Assembly (NCBI GenBank): GCA_934597165.1
Contig: CAKTQP010000044.1
Location: forward strand, 1 to 16,270
Length of the DNA: 16,270 nucleotides
Source of the DNA: an uncultured Oscillospiraceae bacterium
Lineage (GTDB): Bacteria > Bacillota > Clostridia > Oscillospirales > Oscillospiraceae
Direction: 5' to 3'
Position 1 is the first letter of the stretch. Every line of letters begins with the position of its first letter. Position numbers and translations under genes: made by a program. Shown here piece after piece: positions 1 to 6,911 of the stretch. The notes beneath the pieces were generated by a model. The model was not told the origin of the DNA. It saw nothing but the letters and a program-made list of their open reading frames with translations, and did no database searches.

Positions 1-135
1 GGCGACGCCCTGCGCCTGACCGAGGGCGTGGAGGCACGCCTAGAAACCCTCTCTCAGCGGTTGGCGGAGCAGGGGATCGAGAAAACAACATATGAATTGC
101 TGGCCATGCCCTACCTGACCGAGATAGGGCGGTGA
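1..135 (+). CDS. C-terminal end of an unidentified protein (5' truncated by window)
   Basis: Frame 1 is open from the first base and stops at TGA 133-135, giving 44 residues that end in PYLTEIGR. The fragment is helical and charged (EARLETLSQRLAEQGIEK) and looks like the tail of a larger soluble protein. I do not recognise the family. It lies upstream of a strong terminator at 221-270, so it is probably the last gene of an upstream operon, plausibly of the surrounding integrative element. Only the reading frame and stop are directly supported. Confidence 0.6.
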   Translation, partial: GDALRLTEGVEARLETLSQRLAEQGIEKTTYELLAMPYLTEIGR

Positions 136-220
136 GCTGGTGAAACAGAGAACCTCCTGGCGTTTGGCAGAGGGTGATAAGGAAACATTCTGAAAATTGA
201 CCTTAGCCAAGTAGACGGAC

Positions 221-270
221 AAGAGAAAAGCTGTGTGAATGGGAAATCCATTTGCACAGCTTTTTCTCTT
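221..270. terminator. Intrinsic terminator, probably bidirectional
   Basis: AAGAGAAAAGCTGTGTGAATGG (221-242) pairs with the segment 248-270 over about 22 bp with one bulge and two G:U pairs around a five-base loop. The right arm holds a run of five T (261-265), and the left arm is A-rich, so it would give a U-tract on the other strand too. It separates the upstream gene from the regulatory region. Confidence 0.75.
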
Positions 271-360
271 TGTGTCAGTATGAAAACAGCATTCGCAGAA
301 CGCGCAGCCGTCACCGCAGGTGGCGATCTCAGGGGTTTGGGGAATCGGCCCCAACAAGCA

Positions 361-395
361 TTTGTGGGAGGTACCATGTCGGTGCCTCCCGCAAA
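361..395. repeat. 15-bp inverted repeat hairpin
   Basis: Bases 361-375 (TTTGTGGGAGGTACC) pair with 381-395 around the loop ATGTC. There are two G:U pairs (365/391 and 372/384) and no unpaired bases. There is no T-run after it, so it is not a standard terminator. It lies just upstream of the promoter for the HTH gene and could be a protein-binding or RNA structure. Confidence 0.6.
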
Positions 396-402
396 ATACG
401 CG

Positions 403-416
403 AACTTGTACAAGTT
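403..416. promoter_or_regulatory. Perfect 14-bp palindrome, candidate operator
   Basis: AACTTGTACAAGTT is an exact palindrome lying 17-30 bases upstream of the -35 box. The half-site AACTTG recurs at 430-435 and overlaps the -35 hexamer. This arrangement suggests an operator for the LysR or the small HTH regulator encoded downstream. Binding is inferred. Confidence 0.5.
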
Positions 417-432
417 TGCATTGCTTGCCAAC

Positions 433-461
433 TTGAAAAACTACGAATATTCGTATATAAT
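433..461 (+). promoter_or_regulatory. Sigma-A promoter with operator palindrome in the spacer
   Basis: TTGAAA (433-438) and TATAAT (456-461) are separated by exactly 17 bases, matching the housekeeping consensus at 11 of 12 positions. The spacer contains the exact 14-bp palindrome TACGAATATTCGTA (442-455), ideally placed for a repressor that competes with polymerase. Transcription would begin near 468 and read the HTH and LysR genes. Confidence 0.75.
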
Positions 462-497
462 GTATTTGGATAATTTTACGCTTTCGGAGGTGCCACA

Positions 498-695
498 ATG
501 AACGGCTATATTTCCATTCGGGAAGCCTCTTATAAATGGGGCGTTTCGGAACGGCGGGTCAACCAATACTGTTCTCTCGGGCGTATTCCGGGGGCAGAAC
601 GATTTGGGCGTTCGTGGGCAATTCCCTCTGACGCAAAAAAGCCAAGTGATCCCCGTAAATCGCAAAGTAAAAAGCAGGAAAGGGGCGTGATGTGA
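498..695 (+). CDS. Small helix-turn-helix DNA-binding protein
   Basis: A 65-residue basic protein. Residues 4-42 (YISIREASYKWGVSERRVNQ, then a Leu-Gly-Arg-Ile-Pro-Gly segment and a Trp-Ala-Ile-Pro end) match the short MerR/excisionase-like winged-helix fold seen in small DNA-binding proteins of Firmicutes. The C-terminal 20 residues are Lys/Ser-rich and probably disordered. The start ATG 498 follows GGAGGTG at 486-492. It is the first gene after the promoter at 433-461, and its TGA (693-695) overlaps the ATG of the LysR gene, so the two are translationally coupled. Role inferred: autoregulation or co-regulation with LysR, with the palindromes upstream as likely targets. Excisionase function is possible, but no integrase is adjacent. 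Confidence 0.75.
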   Translation: MNGYISIREASYKWGVSERRVNQYCSLGRIPGAERFGRSWAIPSDAKKPSDPRKSQSKKQERGVM

Positions 696-1597
696 TGTAT
701 AATCCACAGCTGGAAACTTTTCTCCGTGTAGCCGATGCGGGCAGCTTTAACAAGGCTGCCGAAGAAAGCTACATCACGCCCACGGCGGTCATCAAGCAGA
801 TTAACCTGTTGGAAGAATCCCTCGGCGTGAAGCTCTTTGACCGCAGCCACCGGGGACTTACCCTGACAAAGGCCGGACGCTCTATGTATCAGGATGCAAA
901 ATATATCATCCAGTATTGCCGGGACTCCGTGACCCGGGCGAAAAACGCCATGCAGGAGGACGAGAATATCATCCGTATTGGTTCCTCGCCCATGACCCCG
1001 GCGCAGCTTCTGATGGAGCTTTGGTCAAGAGTCCAGACCCTGCACCCGGACATCAAATTTCAGATCGTCCCCTTTGAGAACACCCCGGAGAATGCAAGGG
1101 AGATTCTCGGCAACCTCGGTAAGAATATTGATGTGGTGGGCGGCATTTTCGATGAGACCATGCTGAAGCTGCGGGGGTGCGCGGGACTGGAGCTGGTCAG
1201 AGGCCCGTTCCACTGTGCCGTTTCTATCCACCACCGGCTGGCGGCAAAGGATAAATTACAGATCACTGACCTTTATGGCGAAAACCTTATGCTGATGCAC
1301 CGTGGATGGAGCCACTATGTGGATCAGCTACGGGATGACCTGTGGCAGCACCATCCGCAGATCCATATCGTAGATTTCGACTTTTACAGCATGGATGTGT
1401 TCAATCGCTGCGAAAACACCAACGATGTTCTGCTGGCCATTCCCGGCTGGGCAAATGTACACCCGCTTTTGAAGGTCATTCCTGTGGAGTGGGATTACAG
1501 TATTCCCTATGGCATTCTCCATTCCTTGGAGCCGACACCGAATGTGCAGCGCTTTTTGGATGCAGCAAAAACCATCAGCAAAGAACTGTACGGCTGA
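695..1597 (+). CDS. LysR-family transcriptional regulator
   Basis: A 300-residue protein, the usual LysR length. Residues 4-60 form the winged HTH (ETFLRVADAGSFNKAAEE, then ITPTAVIKQINLLEESLGVK and LFDRSHRGLTLTKAG), which is a textbook LysR start. Residues 93-300 form the effector-binding domain. I chose ATG 695, which overlaps the preceding TGA (TGATG) and follows AGGAAAGGGG at 676-685; GTG 692 is an in-frame alternative one codon longer. It is followed by a terminator and then by the redox/hydrolase operon on the same strand, so it is the likely inducer-responsive activator of that operon. The ligand cannot be predicted from the sequence. Confidence 0.93.
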   Translation: MYNPQLETFLRVADAGSFNKAAEESYITPTAVIKQINLLEESLGVKLFDRSHRGLTLTKAGRSMYQDAKYIIQYCRDSVTRAKNAMQEDENIIRIGSSPMTPAQLLMELWSRVQTLHPDIKFQIVPFENTPENAREILGNLGKNIDVVGGIFDETMLKLRGCAGLELVRGPFHCAVSIHHRLAAKDKLQITDLYGENLMLMHRGWSHYVDQLRDDLWQHHPQIHIVDFDFYSMDVFNRCENTNDVLLAIPGWANVHPLLKVIPVEWDYSIPYGILHSLEPTPNVQRFLDAAKTISKELYG

Positions 1598-1613
1598 TTA
1601 TAACCCAAAGGTA

Positions 1614-1619
1614 TATACT
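1614..1619 (+). promoter_or_regulatory. Candidate -10 element for the cargo operon, no good -35
   Basis: TATACT lies 17 bases after the LysR stop. The region one helical spacing upstream (1591-1596) is CGGCTG, unlike a -35 box. A -10 without a -35 is what an activator-dependent promoter can look like, and the segment 1599-1617 has a weak CC..GG dyad. The call is weak because the terminator 1628-1660 would lie just inside the transcript. Confidence 0.3.
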
Positions 1620-1627
1620 GATGAACG

Positions 1628-1660
1628 AAGCGAGACTTCTCTTGAAGTCTTGCTTTTTTT
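1628..1660 (+). terminator. Intrinsic terminator or attenuator between LysR and the operon
   Basis: AAGCGAGACTTC (1628-1639), loop TCTT, GAAGTCTTGCTT (1644-1655), with one G:U pair, then a run of seven T (1654-1660). It would end the HTH-LysR transcript. Because the next gene starts only 40 bases later with no clear promoter after it, it may act as an attenuator for read-through. Confidence 0.8.
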
Positions 1661-1699
1661 ATAATAGAGGCAGAAGTTCAGAAAAAGGCAGATGATGAT

Positions 1700-2677
1700 A
1701 TGAAGTTTGGATATTTCTCAGCGCTGCTGTTTTGCATGGTGCTTCTGCTGAGCGGCTGCGGCGCTCGTGAAACGCAGGAACCGGCGGAAAGTCTGCCACC
1801 TCAAACAGCGGCATTTACAAGGGAAAGTAAAATTGAAGATGTGAAGAACGACCCAGTATTCGGCTCTTACGGACGACTGCTGTTTCCTGTGGAGGATGCC
1901 TATTACAGCGGCGATACGCTGGAAGATCTCGGGCTGACCTATTACAGCCACATCGACCCGGACGAAACGGTGGAGATCGTGAACACCCTGCGCGCACGGG
2001 CAGAAGCTGGACAAACCATTTTCTACGATATTTACACAGACGAGGAAAAGGGGGCTGACCCAGCCAAAGAGGATACGGGTCTTTTCTTCTTCAAAGGAAC
2101 ACCCGGCGAGAAGTTTGCCATTTGCAATGCAGGCGGAGCCTTTGCCTATGTGGGTGCCATGCAGGACAGCTTCCCTCATGCGCTTGAGCTTTCCAAGAAA
2201 GGCTACAACGCCTTCGCCCTCATTTATCGCCCCGGCGCACAGACTGCCTGTGAGGATCTGGCAAGAGCCATCCGCTTCATCTTCGACCATGCGGACGAGT
2301 TGGAAGTGAACACCGACTGCTACTCCCTCTGGGGCGGTTCCGCAGGAGCACGGATGGCGGCATGGCTGGGTACTTACGGCCCGGAGGCTTTTGGCGGCGG
2401 CGACCTGCCCCGTCCCGGTGCGGTCATCATGCAGTACACGGGGCTGAGCGAGTATTCCGAAAGTGACCCGCCCACCTATGCCTGTGTCGGCGACCGGGAC
2501 GGCATTGCTAACTGGCGGGTCATGCAGGCACGGCTCAATGCCATGCAGCAGGCCGGGATCGATACGGAGTTTCATGTGTATTCCGGTCTGGGTCACGGTT
2601 TTGGACTTGGAATCGGAACCAGTGCCGAGGGCTGGATCGATGATGCCGTTGCCTTTTGGGAAAGGCAAATGAAATAA
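1700..2677 (+). CDS. Lipoprotein alpha/beta hydrolase (esterase-like)
   Basis: A 325-residue exported lipoprotein: residues 1-19 are a signal peptide and the lipobox LLSGC puts the lipidated Cys at 20, followed by a polar linker to about 45. The hydrolase domain spans roughly 135-325: an oxyanion-type NAGGAF (143-148), YRPGAQ (176-181), nucleophile Ser214 in GGSAG (212-216), acid Asp265 or Asp267 in GDRDG, and His299 in GLGHGF. This layout resembles the BD-FAE/esterase-lipase families that cleave ester bonds. It would act on the outer face of the membrane. It is the first gene of the cargo operon, and the next gene starts 16 bases after its stop. Substrate unknown; acyl esters or acetylated glycans are plausible. 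The assignment to alpha/beta hydrolase is firm, the subfamily is not. Confidence 0.85.
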   Translation: MKFGYFSALLFCMVLLLSGCGARETQEPAESLPPQTAAFTRESKIEDVKNDPVFGSYGRLLFPVEDAYYSGDTLEDLGLTYYSHIDPDETVEIVNTLRARAEAGQTIFYDIYTDEEKGADPAKEDTGLFFFKGTPGEKFAICNAGGAFAYVGAMQDSFPHALELSKKGYNAFALIYRPGAQTACEDLARAIRFIFDHADELEVNTDCYSLWGGSAGARMAAWLGTYGPEAFGGGDLPRPGAVIMQYTGLSEYSESDPPTYACVGDRDGIANWRVMQARLNAMQQAGIDTEFHVYSGLGHGFGLGIGTSAEGWIDDAVAFWERQMK

Positions 2678-2693
2678 CTGTGGAGGATGACAG

Positions 2694-3323
2694 ATGAAAA
2701 AGAAAACTTGGTTCATCATTGCGGCGGTTCTCGTCATTATCGCTGGCGGCGTATTCACGCTGCTTCGCCTGACGGGCGATTCCCATACCGCTATCGACCA
2801 TGACCCAGAACCGGAGGTCAGCGGAAACAGCAATGTGCTGGTAGCCTACTTCTCATGGTCGGGAAACGGTCAGCAGATGGCGGATTGGATTGCTGAGGAG
2901 ACCGGCGGAGATCTGTTCCGGATCCTGACCGAGGAGCCTTATGGCGATAATTTCGATTCCACCGCTTCCCGTGCGCAGACAGAGCTGAACAACGAAACTC
3001 GTCCGGCCCTATCCACCCACATCGACCCGGAGGTCATGGCAGGCTACGATGTGATCTATCTGGGCTTTCCAATTTGGTGGTACGACCTGCCAACACCGGT
3101 CTGGAGTTTCTTGGAGGAATATGACTTGTCCGGGAAAACCATCATTCCGTTTTTCTCACACAACGGCAGCTCCAACGGAGCAAACAGCTTAAACCGCATT
3201 GCGGAGTTGGCACCGGAAGCAACAGTATTGGCCGACGAGGCGCTTTCCATTCGTGGCAGCAGCGTATCCGGTTCAGAACGGCAAGTAAAAGAATGGGCGG
3301 CTTCTTTGGCCGAAAATCAATAA
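2694..3323 (+). CDS. Membrane-anchored extracytoplasmic flavodoxin
   Basis: A 209-residue protein with a Lys-rich start and one hydrophobic segment (residues 6-25) that lacks a lipobox, followed by a short linker and a flavodoxin-like domain at 47-207. The FMN phosphate loop is FSWSGNGQ (53-60), where the usual Thr-rich loop is Ser/Asn-rich; the isoalloxazine-stacking region is FPIWWYDLP (125-133); a third FMN-contact loop is FFSHNGS (153-159). By the positive-inside rule the flavin domain should lie outside. Flavodoxins are normally cytosolic, so the anchor is notable. ATG 2694 follows TGGAGGA (2681-2687). It likely carries electrons at the cell surface or reduces a small molecule there. Confidence 0.85.
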   Translation: MKKKTWFIIAAVLVIIAGGVFTLLRLTGDSHTAIDHDPEPEVSGNSNVLVAYFSWSGNGQQMADWIAEETGGDLFRILTEEPYGDNFDSTASRAQTELNNETRPALSTHIDPEVMAGYDVIYLGFPIWWYDLPTPVWSFLEEYDLSGKTIIPFFSHNGSSNGANSLNRIAELAPEATVLADEALSIRGSSVSGSERQVKEWAASLAENQ

Positions 3324-3336
3324 AGGAGCAAACACC

Positions 3337-3894
3337 ATGAAGAAAATTCTATGTCTGACCACCTCGCCCACAGCGGGCGGCAATGGGGATGCGCTGGTAG
3401 ATGCGGCGGAGAAAGCCGCCACAGAATGCGGTGCAGAAGTTCAGCGCATCGACATTCGGAACTTGACCATCCACCCCTGCAAGGGCTGCTACGGCTGCGC
3501 CAAGACCGGCGTGTGCGTCCAGAAGGACGATATGGCAGAGGTACTGAAAGCACTGCACGAATGCGACGGCCTGATCGCCGAAGCGCCGGTCTACTACAAC
3601 TGCATGGCGGCGCAGGCGCTGCTGGTCATTGATCGGCTGTGCTGCACCTTTGCCTGCAAAAGCTATCAGGTCGGCCCGAAGAAGAAAATCGGCGTATTCC
3701 TGACCTGTACCGGTTCCGATGTGGAGGAAATGAAGCACCATGTGCAGCTGATCGTTGACCTGCCCAGTATTCAGCGCTCCGTGGAGGCCGAGCGCACGGA
3801 GGTGTTTACCGGCTGCGGTAGTCGGGATACCTGCAAAAATGCAAAAGCATATCTTGACCGGGCGGATGAGATTGCCCGCTGGGTCTGCGAATAA
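3337..3894 (+). CDS. Isf-like flavoprotein / NADPH-dependent FMN reductase with four-Cys motif
   Basis: A 185-residue cytosolic flavodoxin-fold protein. The N-terminal strand MKKILCLTTSPTAGGNG carries the flavin phosphate loop (residues 9-17). A cysteine cluster, Cys48, Cys51, Cys54 and Cys60 (C-X2-C-X2-C-X5-C in HPCKGCYGCAKTGVC), fits the compact motif of iron-sulfur flavoproteins (C-X2-C-X2-C-X4-7-C), followed by the family signature KDDM (63-66) and AEAPVYYN (81-88). More cysteines lie at 102, 103, 107, 124, 160, 166 and 184. It has no signal peptide, so it acts inside, transferring electrons from NAD(P)H via flavin and probably an Fe-S cluster. ATG 3337 follows AAAGGAG (3322-3328). Cluster content is inferred from Cys spacing only. 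Confidence 0.85.
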   Translation: MKKILCLTTSPTAGGNGDALVDAAEKAATECGAEVQRIDIRNLTIHPCKGCYGCAKTGVCVQKDDMAEVLKALHECDGLIAEAPVYYNCMAAQALLVIDRLCCTFACKSYQVGPKKKIGVFLTCTGSDVEEMKHHVQLIVDLPSIQRSVEAERTEVFTGCGSRDTCKNAKAYLDRADEIARWVCE

Positions 3895-3914
3895 TTCAGA
3901 AAGGATGCGTTACC

Positions 3915-5071
3915 ATGAATAACTTTATTTTTGAGAACAAGACCAAGGTGTATTTTGGCAAGGGAGGTGTGAAGGAGTATCTGGGCTGCCTGCTGGATCA
4001 CTATGGTGACACCGTTATGCTGGCCTATGGCGGCGGCTCCATCAAGCGCAACGGCGTGTATGACGAGGTAATGAGCATTCTGAACGCCAAGGGCAAGCGG
4101 GTCGTGGAGTTCTCCGGTATCATGTCCAACCCCACATACGCCAAGGTGCAGGAGGGGGCCAGGCTGGCCCGGGAAAACCATGTAGACCTGATTCTGGCCG
4201 TGGGCGGCGGCAGCGTTTCCGACTGCTGCAAGGTCGTCTCTGCACAGGCAAAGCTGGACGAGGACATCTGGGAAATGCAGTACACCAAGCACACCTACCC
4301 CTCGGAGTTCATTCCTCTCGGCACCATCGTTACGGTGTTCGGCACCGGCAGCGAGATGAACAACGGTGCAGTCATCACCCATGAGGAAAAGAAGATCAAG
4401 GGCGCTCTGTGGGGCGCACAGGCGGAATTTGCCTTCCTCGACCCCAGCTACACCCTGTCCGTCCCCATGAAGCAGGTCATCTCCGGTGCGTTTGATACCC
4501 TGAGCACGCCATGGAGACCTACTTTGGCAAGCCCGATGAGAACAACCTCTCCGACGACATCAATGAAGCCGTTATGCGCAGCGTCATCCGCAACATTCGG
4601 GTTTTGCTGACCGACCCGGAAAATTACGAAGCCAGAAGCGAACTGGCGTGGGCCTCTGCCATGGCGGAGAACGGCGTGCTGAAGATCGGCAAGGTCACGG
4701 ATTTTCAGGCACACCAGATCGAGCACCAGTTGGGGGCTTACACCAACTGCAACCACGGCGCGGGTCTGGCGGTCATTCACCCCGTTCTGTATCGCCACAT
4801 CTACAAGTCCGGCGCGGCGCGGTTCGCCCGCTGGGCGCAGAATGTCTGGGGCATTGCGCCCAAGGGCAGTGAAGAAGAGACTGCCCTTGCCGGTATCAAC
4901 GCATTGACCAGCTTCATCAAGGAAATCAAATTACCCACTACCTTTGCCGAACTGGGCATTCCCGCCGACACGGACTTCCGGGCCATTGCCGATTCCGCCA
5001 ATATCACTGCGGGCTGCTGCAAAAAGCTGCGGAGCGATGAAATTTACGACATTCTCTGCGAATGCAGATAA
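3915..5071 (+). pseudogene. Iron-type NAD(P)H-dependent alcohol dehydrogenase, one-base frameshift
   Basis: Two consecutive frames together encode one Fe-ADH (group III) of the YugJ/butanol dehydrogenase type. Frame one from ATG 3915 gives the Rossmann half: GGGS at 39-42 and 97-100, PLGTIVTVFGTGSE (134-147) and AFDTLS (192-197). It then runs into nonsense after codon 197. Frame two resumes at ATG 4511 and runs to the stop at 5071 with the catalytic half, including AHQIEHQLGA and NCNHGAG. Restoring one C near 4505 rebuilds FDTLSHAMETY and a protein of 385 residues, the normal family length. The restored ligands are Asp194, His198, His267 and His281; the lost base falls in the codon of metal ligand His198. 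It reduces aldehydes or oxidises alcohols in the cytosol. It is either a true pseudogene, a sequencing error, or a programmed slip; no slippery run is evident. Confidence 0.85.
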
Positions 5072-5092
5072 AAAAGAAAGGATGATATTGTT

Positions 5093-5758
5093 ATGAAAAA
5101 ACTGACTGCACTTCTGCTGAGCGTTGTCCTTGTGCTCAGCCTTGCCGCCTGCGGCTCTGCCAACAAACCCGCATCTTCCACCACACAGCCCGAAACCTCT
5201 GCGCCGACCGAACAGCCCACCACCGCCCCGAGTGAAAGCTCCTCGACCGCTCCCTCGGAAACCGAGCCCGCAACCGGCAAGACACTGGTGGTCTACTACT
5301 CTGCTTCCGGCAACACCAAGAGAGTAGCCGAAGATATTGCCGAGGCCGCCGGTGCCGATCTCTTTGAGATCGTTCCCACCGAGGTCTACACCAGCGACGA
5401 CCTGAACTGGACCAATTCCAACAGCCGTGTCAGCCGGGAGCACGACGACGAGTCCCTGCGGGATGTGCCCCTGACCAGCACAGAAGTGCCCGATTGGGAT
5501 TCTTATGACACCGTGTTCATCGGCTATCCTATCTGGTGGGGTATTGCAGCATGGCCCGTGGATGGTTTCGTGAAGGCCAACGACTTCACCGGCAAGACTG
5601 TCATTCCCTTTGCCACTTCTTCCTCCTCCGGCATGGGGAGAAGCGGCAGCCTGCTGGCCGAGATGGCCGGTACCGGCGATTGGCAGGAGGGTCAGCGGTT
5701 CTCCTCCGGCGCATCTGCCTCTGATGTGCAGTCCTGGGTCAACGGACTGGGCCTGTAA
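5093..5758 (+). CDS. Lipoprotein flavodoxin (exported)
   Basis: A 221-residue lipoprotein: signal peptide 1-19, lipobox LAAC with lipidated Cys20, then a low-complexity Ser/Thr/Pro/Glu linker at 21-62 like a cell-wall spacer. The flavodoxin-like domain fills 64-221: FMN phosphate loop YSASGNTK (69-76), IGYPIWWG (143-150), and a third loop FATSSSSGMGRSG (173-185). The YPIWWG sequence and length match the short-chain flavodoxin_4 type. The long tether suggests reach across the wall. ATG 5093 follows AAGAAAGGATG (5075-5084). It is the second extracytoplasmic flavodoxin of the operon. It most likely carries electrons outside the membrane, with the DUF4405 protein as a possible donor (inference). 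Its TAA overlaps the ATG of the next gene (TAATG). Confidence 0.88.
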   Translation: MKKLTALLLSVVLVLSLAACGSANKPASSTTQPETSAPTEQPTTAPSESSSTAPSETEPATGKTLVVYYSASGNTKRVAEDIAEAAGADLFEIVPTEVYTSDDLNWTNSNSRVSREHDDESLRDVPLTSTEVPDWDSYDTVFIGYPIWWGIAAWPVDGFVKANDFTGKTVIPFATSSSSGMGRSGSLLAEMAGTGDWQEGQRFSSGASASDVQSWVNGLGL

Positions 5759-6894
5759 TGCGTAGGAATCAATTTTTCGCCGCAATGCTTGCGCTTCTCA
5801 TGGGTATGTCACTGACTGCCTGTGGCCGGGAGTCCGTGGTGACTCCCGGCGGAGAGCTGGAAAATGGCGTTGCGGCCATTGAGGATGCTATGACAACAAA
5901 ACCAAGTGAAAACAGTTCCGCCCCCACTGAGCCGATCGACGATCTGCGTGACGGATCTTCGACGGATACTGTGGCGACGCCCGATGATTTCCCGGCGGCC
6001 TACAACTACGGCAGCGGTAAAATTTCCGATTATTCCCGCACGGCCATGCTGCAAAAGATGCCGGAACCGGCGGCAAATGATACGGTGCTGAATACAGCGG
6101 CAGACCCTGCAAACATTCAAGTGCTCTATCTCTGGGAGGAGGGCAATGTTCCTGCCAAGACGAAGTTTACGCAGGACATGACCGGATACTTCGACAACTA
6201 TGACTTCCGCCCTTACGTCACCGCCATTCCCGTCAGGGAGGGCGTGAAGCCGAAAGGCGCTGTGGTGCTGATGGCTGGCGGCGCGTATCAGTTCCGGGGA
6301 AACTACATCGATTCACTCCCCACCGCCGCGGCGCTGCGGGAACTGGGCTTCCAGACCTTCATTGTGGATTACCGTCTGTCTCCCTATACGCAGGAGGAAG
6401 GCGCGCTGGACGTGGCGAGAGCCGTTCGCTTTGTCCGAAAGAACGCGGACATTTACGGCATTGACCCGGACGACATTGCTGTCATGGGCTTTTCTGCAGG
6501 CGGCATTCAGGCCGGTGAATTTCTGATGCACTACGACGAAGATGTGACCGGCACGGCGCTGGACAGCACCTATGTGCCGGACGAGCTGGACGCTGTTCCT
6601 GCCCATGCCTCCGCTGCGGGCATGATCTATTCCTTCTACGGCCGCCTCAGCGTGGGCAACATGGACCCGGACTGGCTGAAAGAGGGCAATTTGCCGCCGA
6701 CCTTCTATGTCTACGGCACGGAAGATCCCTTCTATCGCCAGTTCCAGCAGCAGTATGATGTGATTTCCGGCATGGGTATCCCAACCGGGCGCATCGTTTT
6801 GAACGGCTGGCCTCACGGTTTCGGCTCCGACGGCGGCTGGGTCAAGGATTATGCCGCATGGCTGGAAACGATTTTTGCCGAATCAAACAAATAA
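5758..6894 (+). CDS. Lipoprotein alpha/beta hydrolase (BD-FAE-like esterase)
   Basis: A 378-residue lipoprotein; signal peptide ends at LTAC with Cys22, then a Ser/Thr-rich linker to about 90. The hydrolase domain (about 150-375) shows the oxyanion-region VVLMAGGAYQFRG (169-181), VDYRLSPY (203-210), Ser246 in GFSAG (244-248), acid Asp323 in GTEDPF, and His353 in WPHGFG. The AGGAY plus DYRLSP plus GFSAGG pattern is that of the bifunctional deacetylase/feruloyl esterase-like family, which removes acetyl or aromatic acyl groups. It acts outside the cell. ATG 5758 overlaps the stop of the flavodoxin gene, so the two are translationally coupled. Exact substrate unknown. Confidence 0.88.
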   Translation: MRRNQFFAAMLALLMGMSLTACGRESVVTPGGELENGVAAIEDAMTTKPSENSSAPTEPIDDLRDGSSTDTVATPDDFPAAYNYGSGKISDYSRTAMLQKMPEPAANDTVLNTAADPANIQVLYLWEEGNVPAKTKFTQDMTGYFDNYDFRPYVTAIPVREGVKPKGAVVLMAGGAYQFRGNYIDSLPTAAALRELGFQTFIVDYRLSPYTQEEGALDVARAVRFVRKNADIYGIDPDDIAVMGFSAGGIQAGEFLMHYDEDVTGTALDSTYVPDELDAVPAHASAAGMIYSFYGRLSVGNMDPDWLKEGNLPPTFYVYGTEDPFYRQFQQQYDVISGMGIPTGRIVLNGWPHGFGSDGGWVKDYAAWLETIFAESNK

Positions 6895-6911
6895 AATCTG
6901 GAGGAGTAGCA

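Larger units (their letters stand above)
136..497. other. Non-coding control region upstream of the HTH/LysR pair
   Basis: This 362-base gap holds a terminator for the upstream gene (221-270), a long GC-rich hairpin (361-395), a perfect 14-bp palindrome (403-416), a near-consensus promoter (433-461) with a second perfect palindrome in its spacer (442-455), and the ribosome binding site GGAGG (486-490) of the HTH gene. Overlapping small reading frames here have no convincing ribosome binding site and cross these signals. I see nothing recognisable between about 271 and 360. Confidence 0.6.

Noticed and set aside
140..193. 17-codon frame starting at GTG 140 (VKQRTSWRLAEGDKETF)
   Set aside because: It follows the upstream gene closely and could be translated, but it is very short, has only a weak ribosome binding site and no recognisable family. 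It may be a gene remnant, so I do not annotate it.
235..501. Forward frames crossing the control region (starts near 235 and 252)
   Set aside because: They begin inside the terminator hairpin at 221-270, have no ribosome binding site and cross the promoter and palindromes.
1718..2833. Long reverse frame of 371 codons opposite the first hydrolase gene
   Set aside because: It is antisense to a clear lipoprotein hydrolase with signal peptide and catalytic motifs; the composition is a shadow effect of codon bias, and no minus-strand start site is present.
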